Below, one piece after another: positions 35,930-45,798 of a DNA stretch of 64,000 bases (position 1 is its first letter; every line of letters begins with the position of its first letter). The notes below the pieces were generated by a model. That model was not told the DNA's origin. It worked only from the letters and a program-made list of their open reading frames with translations, and did no database searches. Both the position numbers and the translations under genes were made by a program. Where the stretch lies: positions 248,001 through 312,000 of the forward strand of contig JAJAGP010000373.1 in NCBI GenBank assembly GCA_025084515.1. Direction: 5' to 3'. Origin of the DNA: Ancistrus triradiatus. Its lineage: Eukaryota; Chordata; Actinopteri; Siluriformes; Loricariidae.

Positions 35930-36060
35930 AATATAGGGTCCGTGGATAGGCTTTTTGCCAGACAACATTTTGGGACTTAATCGTTGACAAGAAGGTCCAA
36001 GGTTCAAGTCCTAGCACTGCCAAAGTTCCACTTTTGGGATTATTTTTGGAGATGGACCAT
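35930..36060 (+). repeat. tRNA-derived SINE fragment
   Basis: GAAGGTCCAAGGTTCAAGTCC TAG carries a polymerase III B box (GGTTCAAGTCC near 36001) followed by GCACTGCCAAAGTTCC, matching the head of the SINE at 43583. The tail is missing. Confidence 0.55.
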
Positions 36061-36639
36061 TCATGGGTAATATCATTTTAGCTATGATTTTAAATAATCT
36101 CAATATCACTCCTGGATTGGGAATATACAACTAATTAGAATATTCAGCAGCATTCTGTGGTCAATTACTGAGCTCAGGTGAATGGCTAGAAAATGTTTGT
36201 TCATGAAAAAAGTAGCTGTACTCACTAACTGTAACCCTGCAAACCCAAGTAATACTTTTGCACTTGTAAAGCACACTAGAAAAGTACAATCACAGCATAA
36301 ACCGTCGTGCCCCTACCATGACAGTACTGCGCAAAAATGAATTGCTATGTAATCAGCTCAGTCTCCTACAGAGATTTCTTTTCATTTGGGGTAAGTGGCT
36401 AAAAATTGTGCACAGCAACAGATGTAAATAGAACAATTAGTTGTTTTAAGCAAATGATGTTTGTTTATATTTTAAAGTGACATCAGCATCCATGGCTATT
36501 CATAGCAGGAGCAAGGTTATATTGATACTAGTCAGACACGCACTGAGGACAATTTATTTTCTATGGTGGGCTGCCCACATTACATGCCAATAACTGTTGC
36601 TACTCGATGTCAAATGCATATATCTCTGCTGAATAAGTC

Positions 36640-36850
36640 AAGTTAGATTGATTTATATAGACCTGTTACAGTGGAGTACTGTCTCAAAGCAGCTTTAGAA
36701 TTGTAGATTATCTTCTAATATCGAAGGGCAATCCCAGTTTGAGCAAGCCTAGGGTGACAGTGGAAAGGAAAAATTCCCTAAACCTTATAAGGAAGAAACT
36801 TTGGGAGGGCCAAAACTCAAAAAAGAACCCATCCTCCTTGGGTAAAGGAC
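36640..36850 (+). repeat. Dispersed repeat R, copy 1
   Basis: Shares ATTTATATAG, CAATGGAG-type, GTCTCAAAGCAGCTTTA, GAGCAAGCCTAGGGTGACAGTGG and ACTCAAAAAAGAACCCATCCTCC with the copies at 43287, 58890 and 59357. A common fish repeat of uncertain class. Confidence 0.75.
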
Positions 36851-38273
36851 AATAATTTTATCCTGAACAGAATTTTAGAACGTGACTCATATCAGGCACA
36901 CTTGTTGCACAATAAGCCCTGACTCAATTTTTGCCTTTTCAGTTTCTCTAAAAGGTGTCTGATAAAGTTACGTTTGGGCTATGTGCAAGCCAACCAACCT
37001 GACAAACCATATCCTTTATGGACTAATAAAGTGTTTTGAGCCATCCCAGAATTTGGAGACAAATACATTCCTTTATGTGCATGTGTACTGAATATGACAT
37101 ATTAAAGCTGAATAACTAAGACACTACCATATTAGAGGGTAAAATTTAATCTAAAAATTTTAGCAGCGCCCCCTCTCTTTCATTATATATACGTGCTGCT
37201 GTACTGCAAAGTAATTTAATAATACGTGTACAATTTGACATTTGAAGTGATGTAGGCCTGCATAAATAAGTTATTAGCCACCCAGTAATCTTGTTATGGA
37301 CTCCACTTCATAGGCCTATCCAAATTCCAGGAGGATGACAGCTGTGATCATGCCCTTTCATTTTGTGAAACTCTTCTAAAGCTTACTTTAATAAATTTAT
37401 ATTATTATAGTTGTACATTTTGCCTGTTTCCAGCTGGTATGTTATTTTAAACTAAAAACACAATAAAAATTTATGCTGCTGCTAATGCAATGCAATGCGT
37501 TATATTTAATTGGGTATTTTAGTAGAACATTAGAAAGATACTGGTGAGATCTAAAATGAATGAAAGTGGTTCACACAGTTGTCTTAGAGGCATCTTAGAC
37601 AGCAATTTGGTTAAATTTTAACTAACAGCAGAATCTCAGCGTATCCGGAAGTATTTTAAGGGCCCAATGTTTGCCACTAAACATGACAGGAGACTGAATA
37701 GATAGTGCCTTAATTTCATACACAGTACTGTACAATTACCAACTGATAATTGAAATGACTTTACCACCAGATACTGTAAAACCACCTGAAGCTTACCAAA
37801 TACTGTAAATTATGAATTTCACAACACTGTACAAGTTAAGGCTACCATTCAGAATCCACTGATATACAACACCTAGAACTCTGCCCTGTAGAAACTTATA
37901 CAACTCGTTGGGACAGTATGGAAAATACAAATGAAAGAACCTGCAGTGTGTCTTACACTTAGTTGTTGTCTATACTTCATATGCTGTCTGGACAACATAA
38001 TTTCATTTGTTAAAAAAACATCAATTCCTACATTTCAGACCTACTACACATTCCAGAAAGTTGTGATGGGGCAATTTAGGGCTTATAATGAGGTTAAAAA
38101 AGATTAATAATGATTTAAAGTTAAATAATGATTTAAAACAGGTGAAAGTAATCATGACAAAAGCAGGAATATGTTGCAGGCCTGGATGCAGGAATGGATG
38201 TTAATTAACAAATTAAATGAAGTTGACCAGACAAAACATGAAATATATTGAGTTCATACTGCCTGCAATGAAC
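36851..38273. other. No gene recognised
   Basis: AT-rich, without terminal repeats, splice-supported exons or tandem repeats. Confidence 0.4.
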
Positions 38274-38355
38274 TATACTGCTCAAAAAAATAAAGGGAAC
38301 ACTTGGAGTTACATTGTGCTGTTTAAGTGTTCCCTTTATTTTTTTGAGCAGTATA
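38274..38355. mobile_element. 82-bp perfect hairpin MITE
   Basis: Two perfect 31-base inverted arms (38274-38304 and 38325-38355), starting TATACTGCTCAAAAAAATAA, around a 20-base loop GGAGTTACATTGTGCTGTTT. The arm plus loop equals the subterminal sequence of the element at 1-262. A TA flank or duplication is contained in the arms. It is a minimal, transposase-less derivative. Confidence 0.85.
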
Positions 38356-38733
38356 AAATTAAAAAGTAGTGCAATGTTTGCTGAAAAGTGAACTTAATTC
38401 TGATAAACATAACTATGTGATGTTATATAATTATAGTTATTTGGGTAATCTTTCCCATTCATTCAGAATATCTTCAGCAATAAAAATAGTGTCAGGATCT
38501 GTGCCCTGCCCCCGTTTTTTGTTTTGGTTTTCGCGACTGTGGGCAAGCGAACTACATCTCCCACAATCCACCACGGGACTAAAGATGGCCGCGGCCTTGA
38601 GTAATGCCGGCTGATCCGTGTTTGGCATTGGACGTTTTCATTGATTGTTCTTTGTCAATCGCTGCCGCGTGCGGCAGGGGATTTTGTATATAAGCTCCTC
38701 ATTTTTTTCCCCAGTCACGTGGCGGTAGCGTAC

Positions 38734-38904
38734 TACTGATGGGAATTCCGGCTCTTTTGGCTCGGCTCATTAAAAAGAGCCGGCTCTTTCGGCTCTTTAG
38801 ATTTTTTCAAGTTTAATTTATTACCGAATTATGTGTAAAATGAATTACTAATGAATCTCTCTCTCTCCTCACAATCACATCACTATAAAAATGTCTCATC
38901 ACTA
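38734..38904. mobile_element. Short hAT-type MITE, copy 1
   Basis: Runs from TACTGATGGGAATTCC to CATCACTA and is flanked by TAGCGTAC (38726-38733) and TAGCATAC (38905-38912), an 8-base duplication with one mismatch, as expected for hAT elements. The interior carries repeated GAGCCGGCTCTT palindromes. Confidence 0.8.
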
Positions 38905-38916
38905 TAGCATACGCCT

Positions 38917-39662
38917 TAGTGATGGGAATTCCGACTCTTTTCAGAGAGCCGGCTCTTTCGGCTCTTTCTCCCAAGTGGCTCTTTAGATTTTTTGTAGCTT
39001 AATTTATTACCAAATTATGTGTAAAATGAATTACTAATGTAAAAACACATAATATCCAATGTTTGTTATTATTAATATGTTTCTTATGTATATACTCACA
39101 ATGGAACACAGTAAAATAAATTATAAAATCCAAAAACGATGACCCATCTCAATTACAGGTCCAATCTGGTCTCAGGTCTCTGATTATGTGAATTATTTGT
39201 AATATACTATATCCAGAGAAACAAGACATCATCAACACAACATCACTCAACAAAATATAAATAAAAATGTCCAGAAAAAGAAAAAGCAGCGTCCAGGTTA
39301 TAGCTTTTAATGAAGATTGGCATTCATAAAAACCAAGGATCTCATCTTTGAGGGGTTGATCCTGCTTCTCCTTTGTTATGATCTGACCTGTTTTAAAAAA
39401 GATTCCCTGTGTGGGCATAATGTGTGTGTGTATGTATATATATAGGATTCATAAGATTCGATTCAACTTTATTGTCATTACACATGTAATGCAACTAAAT
39501 GTAGTTTAGCATCTAATCAGAAGTGCAATAAGCAGCAATGTGTTGAAATGTACAATAAATAAAAAATTATATCAATCGGCTCACAATCAGAAAACGGCTC
39601 CCGTCGTTCATTTCAAAGAGCCGGCTCTTAGAGCTGGCTCGGTGGCGACCGACACATCACTA
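38917..39662. mobile_element. hAT-type element, copy 2
   Basis: Runs from TAGTGATGGGAATTCCGACT to CACATCACTA, flanked by a perfect 8-base duplication ATACGCCT (38909-38916 and 39663-39670). The first 120 bases are homologous to copy 1, including GAGCCGGCTCTTTCGGCTC and the following AATTTATTACC-AATTATGTG. The right end also carries GAGCCGGCTCTTAGAGC. No transposase frame is recognised; a (GT)n tract is at 39420. Confidence 0.85.
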
Positions 39663-40056
39663 ATACGCCTCGTTTTGTTGCGAGTACTTTTGCAGCTACG
39701 CGAACCAAGCCATGCCACGCCGGTTGGGATTATAACTTTCCTTTTGTGTTTGTTGCGGCCACCCTGTGGGATTACCTTTTTGCGATGCCATTCACCCCAG
39801 GACTTCCTTGCTTGTGCGTTTTTTGTGGATTGTCTTGCGGCTGACGGCGGTTTATTTGTGTTCTTTCGGCTACCAAGCCACGTTTGTTTTCACCTTGTTG
39901 CCCGGGTGTCGGTGTTATTATTCATATTACTCATCTATGAATGAGTTTAGCATTTCTAAGTTAGTGCCTGTTTATTTAGTTCTGTTATTTTTATTACTTT
40001 TTCTTAATAAATTCTTATTTCTTGCTGGAACCTGAATACTCGACGCCCCCATGACA

Positions 40057-40634
40057 AATACATACTTTTCACTGCAATTCTGGCTCGCGCAAGCTCTCTG
40101 TGCGAGTTTAACAATTGCTACCTACTCATTAGAAAATAATTTTTATAATTTTTATATTGCTTAAAGTTAATTAACAGTTTGCATTTGCATGCTAATATCA
40201 GTAAAATAACTTAATAACGACTATAGGATAAATGACAAAGACCTCAAAAACACTGTACATTTTTATTTGCAATGGCATTGCAACAAGAATCAAATGTACC
40301 GTCAGACTTGGGCAGCAAAATTGTGAAAACTGTGTGAAAAGACTTGTTATTAAGGATAACAGTGTTAACCATCAAAACAAAAAAACACCTTCATTGTGTA
40401 AAAAAGAAGCTGGTGATCTACATCTTACCACGTAATGTATTTAGAGCTCAATGAAATCTATTCCCTCCAGATTTTATATTAGCAGTAAATCAAAAGGACT
40501 ACTTAGCTTCTGTTTGACCAGTGATACTCCAGACCAGGACAGGCTTATATTTTTTCTGCTATATTTAGAAAGAACCTTTAAATTAGTATAGTGCATGTAG
40601 AGGAGTAGTCGTTCCTCTGTATGCAAAATGCCTT
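40057..40634 (-). other. HERC 3' UTR and flank
   Basis: Downstream of the HERC stop codon on the minus strand. An AATAAA read on the minus strand at about 40267-40262 is a likely polyadenylation signal, giving a 3' UTR of roughly 370-400 bases. Confidence 0.5.
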
Positions 40635-40843
40635 TCAGGCAAGATTAAAGCCTTGGTTGTGTTCAATGGCTTGCAAAAGCTTTTCTCTCAGGGTTTCGCG
40701 GCTTGTGTACTTGGGCAAATCCAGAAGATTGAAGCAAGTGTGGGCAACAGGAAGGTAGTGCTCTCCACCTCCTGTAGGCTGGATGACTAAGCCAAGACTC
40801 TTCATCCCCAGGATGGGGATGCGGTCACTGCCTGTGAGGAACA
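40635..40843 (-). CDS. herc4-like: HERC4-like E3 ubiquitin ligase, last coding exon (HECT C-lobe)
   Basis: Encodes the end of a HECT domain: FLTGSDRIPILGMKSLGLVI, then LPVAHTCFNLLDLPKY and a C-terminus IEHNQGFNLA with the stop at 40637-40635. The HECT catalytic cysteine, which takes ubiquitin from E2 as a thioester, is in HTCFN (codon 40736-40734). The acceptor GATTTGCAG precedes base 40843. MKSL, ETLR and AIEHNQGF favour HERC4 over HERC3 from what I know of these proteins, but paralogue assignment needs an alignment. It joins the exon at 41252-41354 in phase, the junction codon giving Leu in FLLFLTGSD. Intact, with no frame damage. Confidence 0.9.
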
Positions 40844-40974
40844 CTGCAAATCCAAACAAAACAAAGAAGATGATAAAACAATAGTAGATTAAGCGTTAAG
40901 ATTTTGGGGGAAATTATATTGGATTTACAATGAGACTAGGAATGTTAGTATAAAAGTTATCCTAAAGGTGCTTG

Positions 40975-41205
40975 GGTGGAGCCACAGCCACCACCACAGT
41001 CATCTGGCTTCAAATCCCTCTGCAACCTTTCAGCTGGGCCAAAAATCACACAGACACAATTATCCATGTCTGAGGGAAAACAGACAAGACAGGAGATCAT
41101 CCTCTGTGACAGGAGATCAGCCTGGCATTGGAATGGCACCCTGTACAGGAAACATGCTCTCCTGCACCCTGTGAATTCTGGGATAGGCAACAGAATTTGA
41201 GAAGA
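40975..41205 (+). repeat. SINE remnant in the last HERC intron
   Basis: GGCTTCAAATCCC resembles a B box and GGAATGGCACCCTGTACAGG and TTCTGGGATAGGC match the body and tail of the SINE at 25759. It occupies most of the 408-bp intron 40844-41251. Confidence 0.6.
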
Positions 41206-41251
41206 AAACTTATATTTCTATATGAATATGTAACAAAACATTCACACTTAC

Positions 41252-41354
41252 ACAGGAACTGCTTCTTTTTTTCCAAAGGTAACTCATGGAAAACGTTCCA
41301 GAACAGTTTGATGGTTTGGTGTTCAGCCCAGTATTCCCCCTTGTACTTAGTGCT
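41252..41354 (-). CDS. herc4-like: HERC4-like E3 ubiquitin ligase, penultimate coding exon
   Basis: The 103-base exon encodes STKYKGEYWAEHQTIKLFWN then VFHELPLEKKKQFL plus one base. This is the HECT C-lobe segment directly before FLTGSDR in small HERC proteins. The acceptor TTTTCTTCAG precedes 41354 and the donor CTGT/GTAAGT follows 41252; phase matches the next exon exactly. The upstream exon (expected to end with the NYDWEELEK-type segment) is not found anywhere to the right in this window. The nearest upstream features are a Tc1 pseudogene and the 100-N gap, so upstream exons may be missing from the assembly. Confidence 0.9.
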
Positions 41355-41449
41355 CTGAAGAAAATCAAAACAAAAGAAAACATCATTAGTTACTTGAAGC
41401 TTTTAATTAACATCTTAATATCTTAAAAGTGATGTGTGCGACTGCTCTT

Positions 41450-42140
41450 GAATGTTCATCATGTCAAACAGTCACAGTTGCAGCGTCTTGCTGTGAACAC
41501 GAGAATTGTCATCTCGAAATACAGGGATAGGAATGTAATGTTCCTCAGTAAGAAAATAAGCAAAAAGCAAAATCTGGTTGTTCAGCAGCTGAATGTAGGC
41601 ATTGTGGTTCAAAATCACTGCCACCTCAACTAACCTAATTAAAACACCCCCAGAAAATCACAGAATCACCTCCATCTTGATGCACATCTTGCACGCAAGT
41701 CCTCATTGAAGGCTTCCTGAGGTCTTTGATAAACACCACGCACAGCATCATTCACATACAGGAAGAAACGAGTTTCACCTGACAAGTTAGAATGTTTCTA
41801 GTCATGAACGGTCTTTTTGTCTTTTTTTCGACGACTGCAACTGGGCAACTTTGTAAGCAAAGACTGCTTACATGCCACTTTGTTCCTGCATTCCAATATG
41901 TTCATGGTATGAAGTTCCCTGCGAAGTGCTCTTTCAGAAATGGTTGTGAAGGACTTGTGTTGACTTCTACAAGCAATTCTTGCCTGGAAGCTAAGCATTT
42001 GTATTCACAAGATGTGATGCACACCTGCAGTCCGTGTCGGTTTAATTTTTCAGCCACATTCTGACAAGAACTTGTCTTGTCGCTGTATACTGGGATTTTT
42101 GCCACTGCCACTAGACCCATATGACCATACACTTGGATAC
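41450..42140 (-). pseudogene. Tc1-like transposase remnant, sixth family
   Basis: The minus strand shows a helix-turn-helix segment TTISERALRRELHTMNI, a first catalytic region (GETRFFLYVNDAVRGVYQRP), a weak glycine motif, then LNHNAYIQLLNNQILLF and VFRDDNSRVHS, the second catalytic Asp region. These are Tc1-family landmarks in correct order, with stops and frame changes. It lies in an intron or 5' flank of the HERC gene, on the same strand. Confidence 0.75.
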
Positions 42141-42351
42141 ACCTGCAAATTCCGTTACATCCTTCAACAATATGGCCTCATTAACATCTGCTTTGCAACC
42201 CATTTTCCACACATTTACTGCACTGTACCACCTCTTCTCAATCTATGAATTCCATCACACACCCCACAGGCATTTATAGCTTAATCATCATTGTGCAACA
42301 CCACCTGCAGGACCCTGAAATTACTACCACCTTAAAAATGCAAGGTGACTA

Positions 42352-42367
42352 TATATATATATATATA
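42352..42367. repeat. TA microsatellite running into the gap
   Basis: TATATATATATATATA immediately before the N run; the repeat is the probable reason assembly stopped. Confidence 0.85.
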
Positions 42368-42467
42368 NNNNNNNNNNNNNNNNNNNNNNNNNNNNNNNNN
42401 NNNNNNNNNNNNNNNNNNNNNNNNNNNNNNNNNNNNNNNNNNNNNNNNNNNNNNNNNNNNNNNNNNN
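42368..42467. other. Assembly gap (100 N)
   Basis: Exactly 100 N, the usual placeholder for a gap of unknown length. Distances and gene structure across it cannot be trusted. Confidence 0.99.
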
Positions 42468-43260
42468 GACTTAATAGTCAACTTAACTGAATGTGAAAGT
42501 GACCCTTAAAATTATAAGGTACCTGAATAAGTCGTTAAGAAAACGAATGCATGAATGAATGAATGAATAGGTGGGATGTGTTAAAGACAGCTCCGTCATG
42601 TGGGCTTCCAAGCAAACCAACGCACACACAAAACATTTCAGCCCTCATTAGGGGGGCAACGCTCGTCCTGCCCGGCGTCTCTGAATTGAACACAGCCATA
42701 AAAAGATCGTAAATGGCTGTAAACATTATTAGGCTAAAAGCAAAGACCTAGTTCATTTCCTCCAGTGTGAATAGGCAGTCTGTAGAGCGTTTTCCATCCA
42801 CCAGGTTTTTGTGAATTTTGAAAATTGCACAAAGAAAAACCTGAATGGAAAAAGTCCAAAAACACCCAAATGTCGCAAAAAGAGTTTTACTCTAGGACGA
42901 GGAAGAAAAGTTAGAATATCACTAAAGCGTAAAAGGGTTTTCCGAATAAACAATGGCGTATCAAGCTGTAAGTCAAACGATGCTGCTCCACCTAATCAGA
43001 CCAAAAACAAAATAAAATCGGTATTTTACATTTAGATATGATTTAATAGTTGACCAAACTAAATGTGAACGTGATTCTTAAAACAATAATGTACCTGATT
43101 AAGGTAACCAACAAAACATTTCAGCCCTCATTAGGTGGGCCACTGCTTGTCATGCCCGGTGTCTCGAACTGAAATCAGCCATAAAAAGATTATAAACGGC
43201 TGTAAACATTCCGCTAAAAGCAAAGACAGAGTCCATTTCCTCCATTTATGCTTGTTCCGA
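42468..43260. repeat. Diverged direct duplication on the right of the gap
   Basis: The block at 42468-42765 (ACTTAATAGTCAAC, CATTTCAGCCCTCATTAGG, GCCATAAAAAGAT, GGCTGTAAACATT, TTCATTTCCTCC) recurs in order at 43041-43246. A MITE terminus sequence lies between the two copies. Confidence 0.75.
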
Positions 43261-43286
43261 TGCCACCCCTAATTGTGGGAGCCTAC

Positions 43287-43560
43287 ATCACAAGTCAAGT
43301 CAAGTCAGATTTATTTATATAGCACTTTTTACAATGGAGCATTGTCTCAAAGCAACTTTACAAGTTTAGATTATCTCCTAATAACTACGTCCAATCCCAA
43401 ATTGAGCAAGCCTAGGGCGACAGTGGCAAGGAAAAACTCCCCGAGTGTTATAGGAAGAAACCTTGGGAGGACCAAGACTCAAAAAGGAACCCAACCTCCT
43501 TGGGCGGCGTAGATGATAAATCTAAGAACGAAACTAAAGTCATGGAGTCATACTTCATTC
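43287..43560 (+). repeat. Dispersed repeat R, copy 2
   Basis: Starts with CAAGTCAAGTCAAGTCAG ATTTATTTATATAG and runs through GAGCAAGCCTAGGGCGACAGTGG and AAGACTCAAAAAGGAACCC to AAAGTCATGGAGTC. The last part matches the reverse strand at 58890-58930. Confidence 0.8.
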
Positions 43561-43582
43561 GGCATCAAGTAGTCCAAGCAAG

Positions 43583-43765
43583 GACTGTGGTAGGCTAGCG
43601 GTTAAGGTACTGGACTCTGGACCAAAAGGTCCAGGGTTCAAATCCCACCTGTGCCAAACTGCCTTGAGCAAGACCCTTAACCCACAATTGCTTGGACTGT
43701 AAGACTGTACCAATTGTAAGTCGCTCTGGATAAGGGCGTCTGCTAAATGCTGTCAATGTAAATGT
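43583..43765 (+). repeat. tRNA-derived SINE, complete
   Basis: A-box-like GTAGGCTAGCGGTTAAGG, B box GGTTCAAATCC (43635-43645), a CCTTGAGCAAGACCCTTAACCC middle, and the conserved LINE-like tail GTCGCTCTGGATAAGGGCGTC TGCTAAATG. A reverse-strand relative is at 51488-51652. This is not a functional tRNA gene. Confidence 0.88.
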
Positions 43766-44020
43766 AGTCCGATACACAGAGTCACTATAGGATCCTGAGT
43801 CTAAGCAGGAAAGTCATTGGCGGCACTTCAACCACAGCCAACTGGAGGAAGGTGAGGCCCTCCGGTGTGGCCTGGGTATGATGGGGCTGGAGCCTACATC
43901 ATCTAAAGTTTCTTCGCATTACTGTAGTGGATGGAAACACGACTTACTTCACATTTTTCCTGCTGCGATTTCATAACTGCAAATAACATTTGTGATAGAT
44001 TTGGATGGAAACCCGGCTTA

Positions 44021-45152
44021 TGACTTGGGAGTCAGAATTGGTCGCTGTTGCAGTGCCAGAGGTCGCTCCCCTCATCTGACCTCTCTCCCTCAGGCATCAT
44101 TAGTGAATTAGCGTATTGCCTCTGTGCCGTCCCAACACTTAACATAATACATGTTTGTACTAAACTGGAAGATGTTTCCAATCCAACCCATCCAGACTTG
44201 TTTCAGTCATCCTGTAAAGTGCCTACATAACCAATGGTGCAAACAAACATGGTACAGACAGGCTGTTAGTCACTGACGTCAATGTCAGCAGAGTGGCAGA
44301 AGGCATGAACATTCCCTTCACGCGCTACTCAGACTTGGTGTGTGTGTGTGTGTGTGTTTGTAGAGCACACTGACAGCATGCTTGTTAATGCTTAACGTCT
44401 TCGTGTTATTACTGAACTGTTTCAGTTCAGGACTGGAAGACGAGTTTTGAAATGTTGTCAGGTCTATTTTGGAAGGTTTGTTTGACAGGAGGAATGACAC
44501 GTTGCCTAGGACAACACCAACTTGACAAGTAGAGGCGAACACACACACACAAACACAAACACACACTTATCTTCTGCTGTCACTCCTGCTGTCCTGAACA
44601 TGTGGCCAGCTTCACACTCATACTTTTTTCTCTTTTTCTTTCTTTTTTGATGCTTGTTTAACCACACACTTGTACATGGAGATAAAAGCTTGTTTCACTC
44701 CTGCTCCCTGCTCTCTGCTCTCCCACACACATATTTACACCTACACACACTATGCACAGCCTTAGACACATGTCCATACACTTTGTAGCTCAGCCATGAC
44801 TGTGTTCAACTTTGAAGACACCTGCAATAAGCCTGCACACTAACAATACATCATTTTGTTCCCAATATTAGAGGCATGAACACATTTTGAGAACGTAAAG
44901 ATGGGTAGTAAATTAGTAGTTGCAACCCAGCAACCATTAAGATATTGGTGTGTAGGATTTTGCAAACGTTTGGGCATCCAGGCTTAAAGTGGGGGTAGTC
45001 CTGGTCAGCAGTAGGTGGACAGTAACAAAGTTCTTGAACTGCTTTGTGTGTGATCATGTGTCTGTGTGTGGTACTGTTTATTTGAGTGGACCATATGTCC
45101 CCACAAGAGTAGAAAGTTCTGATATTTTTCTGGTCTTTATAACGCTTTTATA
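44021..45152. other. No gene recognised; short GT tract at 44337-44358
   Basis: Contains a (GT)11-like tract and its CA counterpart near 44540. The open frames at 44048-44230 and 44851-45057 have no recognisable domain. Confidence 0.35.
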
Positions 45153-45650
45153 CAGTATATAGGCAAAAGTTTGTGGACACCCCTTCTAATTATTGAGCTC
45201 TGCAATTTCAGTACTCACTTGTAACACATTCATAATATAAAGCATAAATTTCTGTATTCTTCATAGAAAAACAGTAGAATGGGTTGTACTGATATGCCAG
45301 TAACTCTCAATATGACAAAGTAAGAGGTTTCTGCCTCCAACATGTCAGTTCATCAACTTTCTGCCCTGCTGTCCTTAAACAAAGTCCATAAAGAATTGGT
45401 TTGCCAACTTTGATTGAGAACGTGGCTGCCTTGCGAAGAACGTTGACCAAAATGCAGTGGAATTCCAAAAGTGAGACAGGGCTTATTGTTTAACATCAGA
45501 AGCCGACCTCAAGGTCATGTTCCAAAATCTAGTAAAAAGCCCTTTTAGAGGAACAGAGGCTGCTGAAGCAGCAAGTGATGGGAACTCTATACTAATACCC
45601 ATGTTTTGAACGTCATTTTTGGGTGTCCACAAACTTTTGTCTGTATAGTG
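45153..45650. mobile_element. Tc1 deletion derivative, seventh family (498 bp)
   Basis: TA-flanked, with inverted termini CAGTATATAGGCAAAAGTTTG (left) and the inverse of CAAACTTTTGTCTGTATAGTG (right), both followed inward by TGGACACC. The interior is too short for a transposase and keeps only degraded sequence, as in a non-autonomous derivative. Confidence 0.87.
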
Positions 45651-45798
45651 TATATGCTTATTATTTGTGCTAATATATTTTTTAACAAAATTGTCAAAAA
45701 TGAGCCAAAACATTTTTACTGAGCCAAAAATCCTTACCGAGGTTAAGGTTTGGATTAGGGTGTAGGGGAAGCATTAATTAGCTACAGGAATATTACAA

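Larger units (their letters stand above)
38490..40056 (+). mobile_element. Solo LTR interrupted by two hAT insertions
   Basis: Begins TGTCAGGATCTGTGCCC and ends CCCCCATGACA, with an imperfect 5-base target duplication AATAG / AATAC at 38485-38489 and 40057-40061. It has a TATA box (TATATAA, 38687-38693) and AATAAA (40006-40011). The LTR proper is 38490-38733 plus 39671-40056, about 630 bp; the middle is hAT DNA. No internal retrotransposon region adjoins, so it is a solo LTR. Confidence 0.8.
42786..44020. mobile_element. MITE-like element with GTTTTCCATCCA ends
   Basis: Left part GCGTTTTCCATCCACCAGG through TGAATGGAAAAAGTCCAAAA is repeated at 53727-53800. Near 44000-44015 the inverse end GGATGGAAACCCGG occurs, so 42786 and about 44018 may be the two ends of one interrupted element. 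The interior now holds the duplication, repeat R and a SINE, so the limits are uncertain. Confidence 0.45.

Noticed and set aside
38274..38355. MicroRNA precursor
   Set aside because: Perfect self-complementarity with TA ends and match to a transposon terminus identify a MITE; a microRNA hairpin would have mismatches and no terminal-repeat relatives.
39540..39944. 134-codon plus-strand frame in the solo LTR
   Set aside because: Spans the junction of a hAT insertion and the LTR, so it cannot be an ancestral gene.
43583..43765. tRNA gene
   Set aside because: A and B boxes belong to a SINE with a LINE-like tail; no cloverleaf of a functional tRNA.
44851..45057. 68-codon minus-strand frame with CPPTADQDYP
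   Set aside because: No domain recognised, no splice support, and next to a Tc1 derivative; not enough to call a gene.
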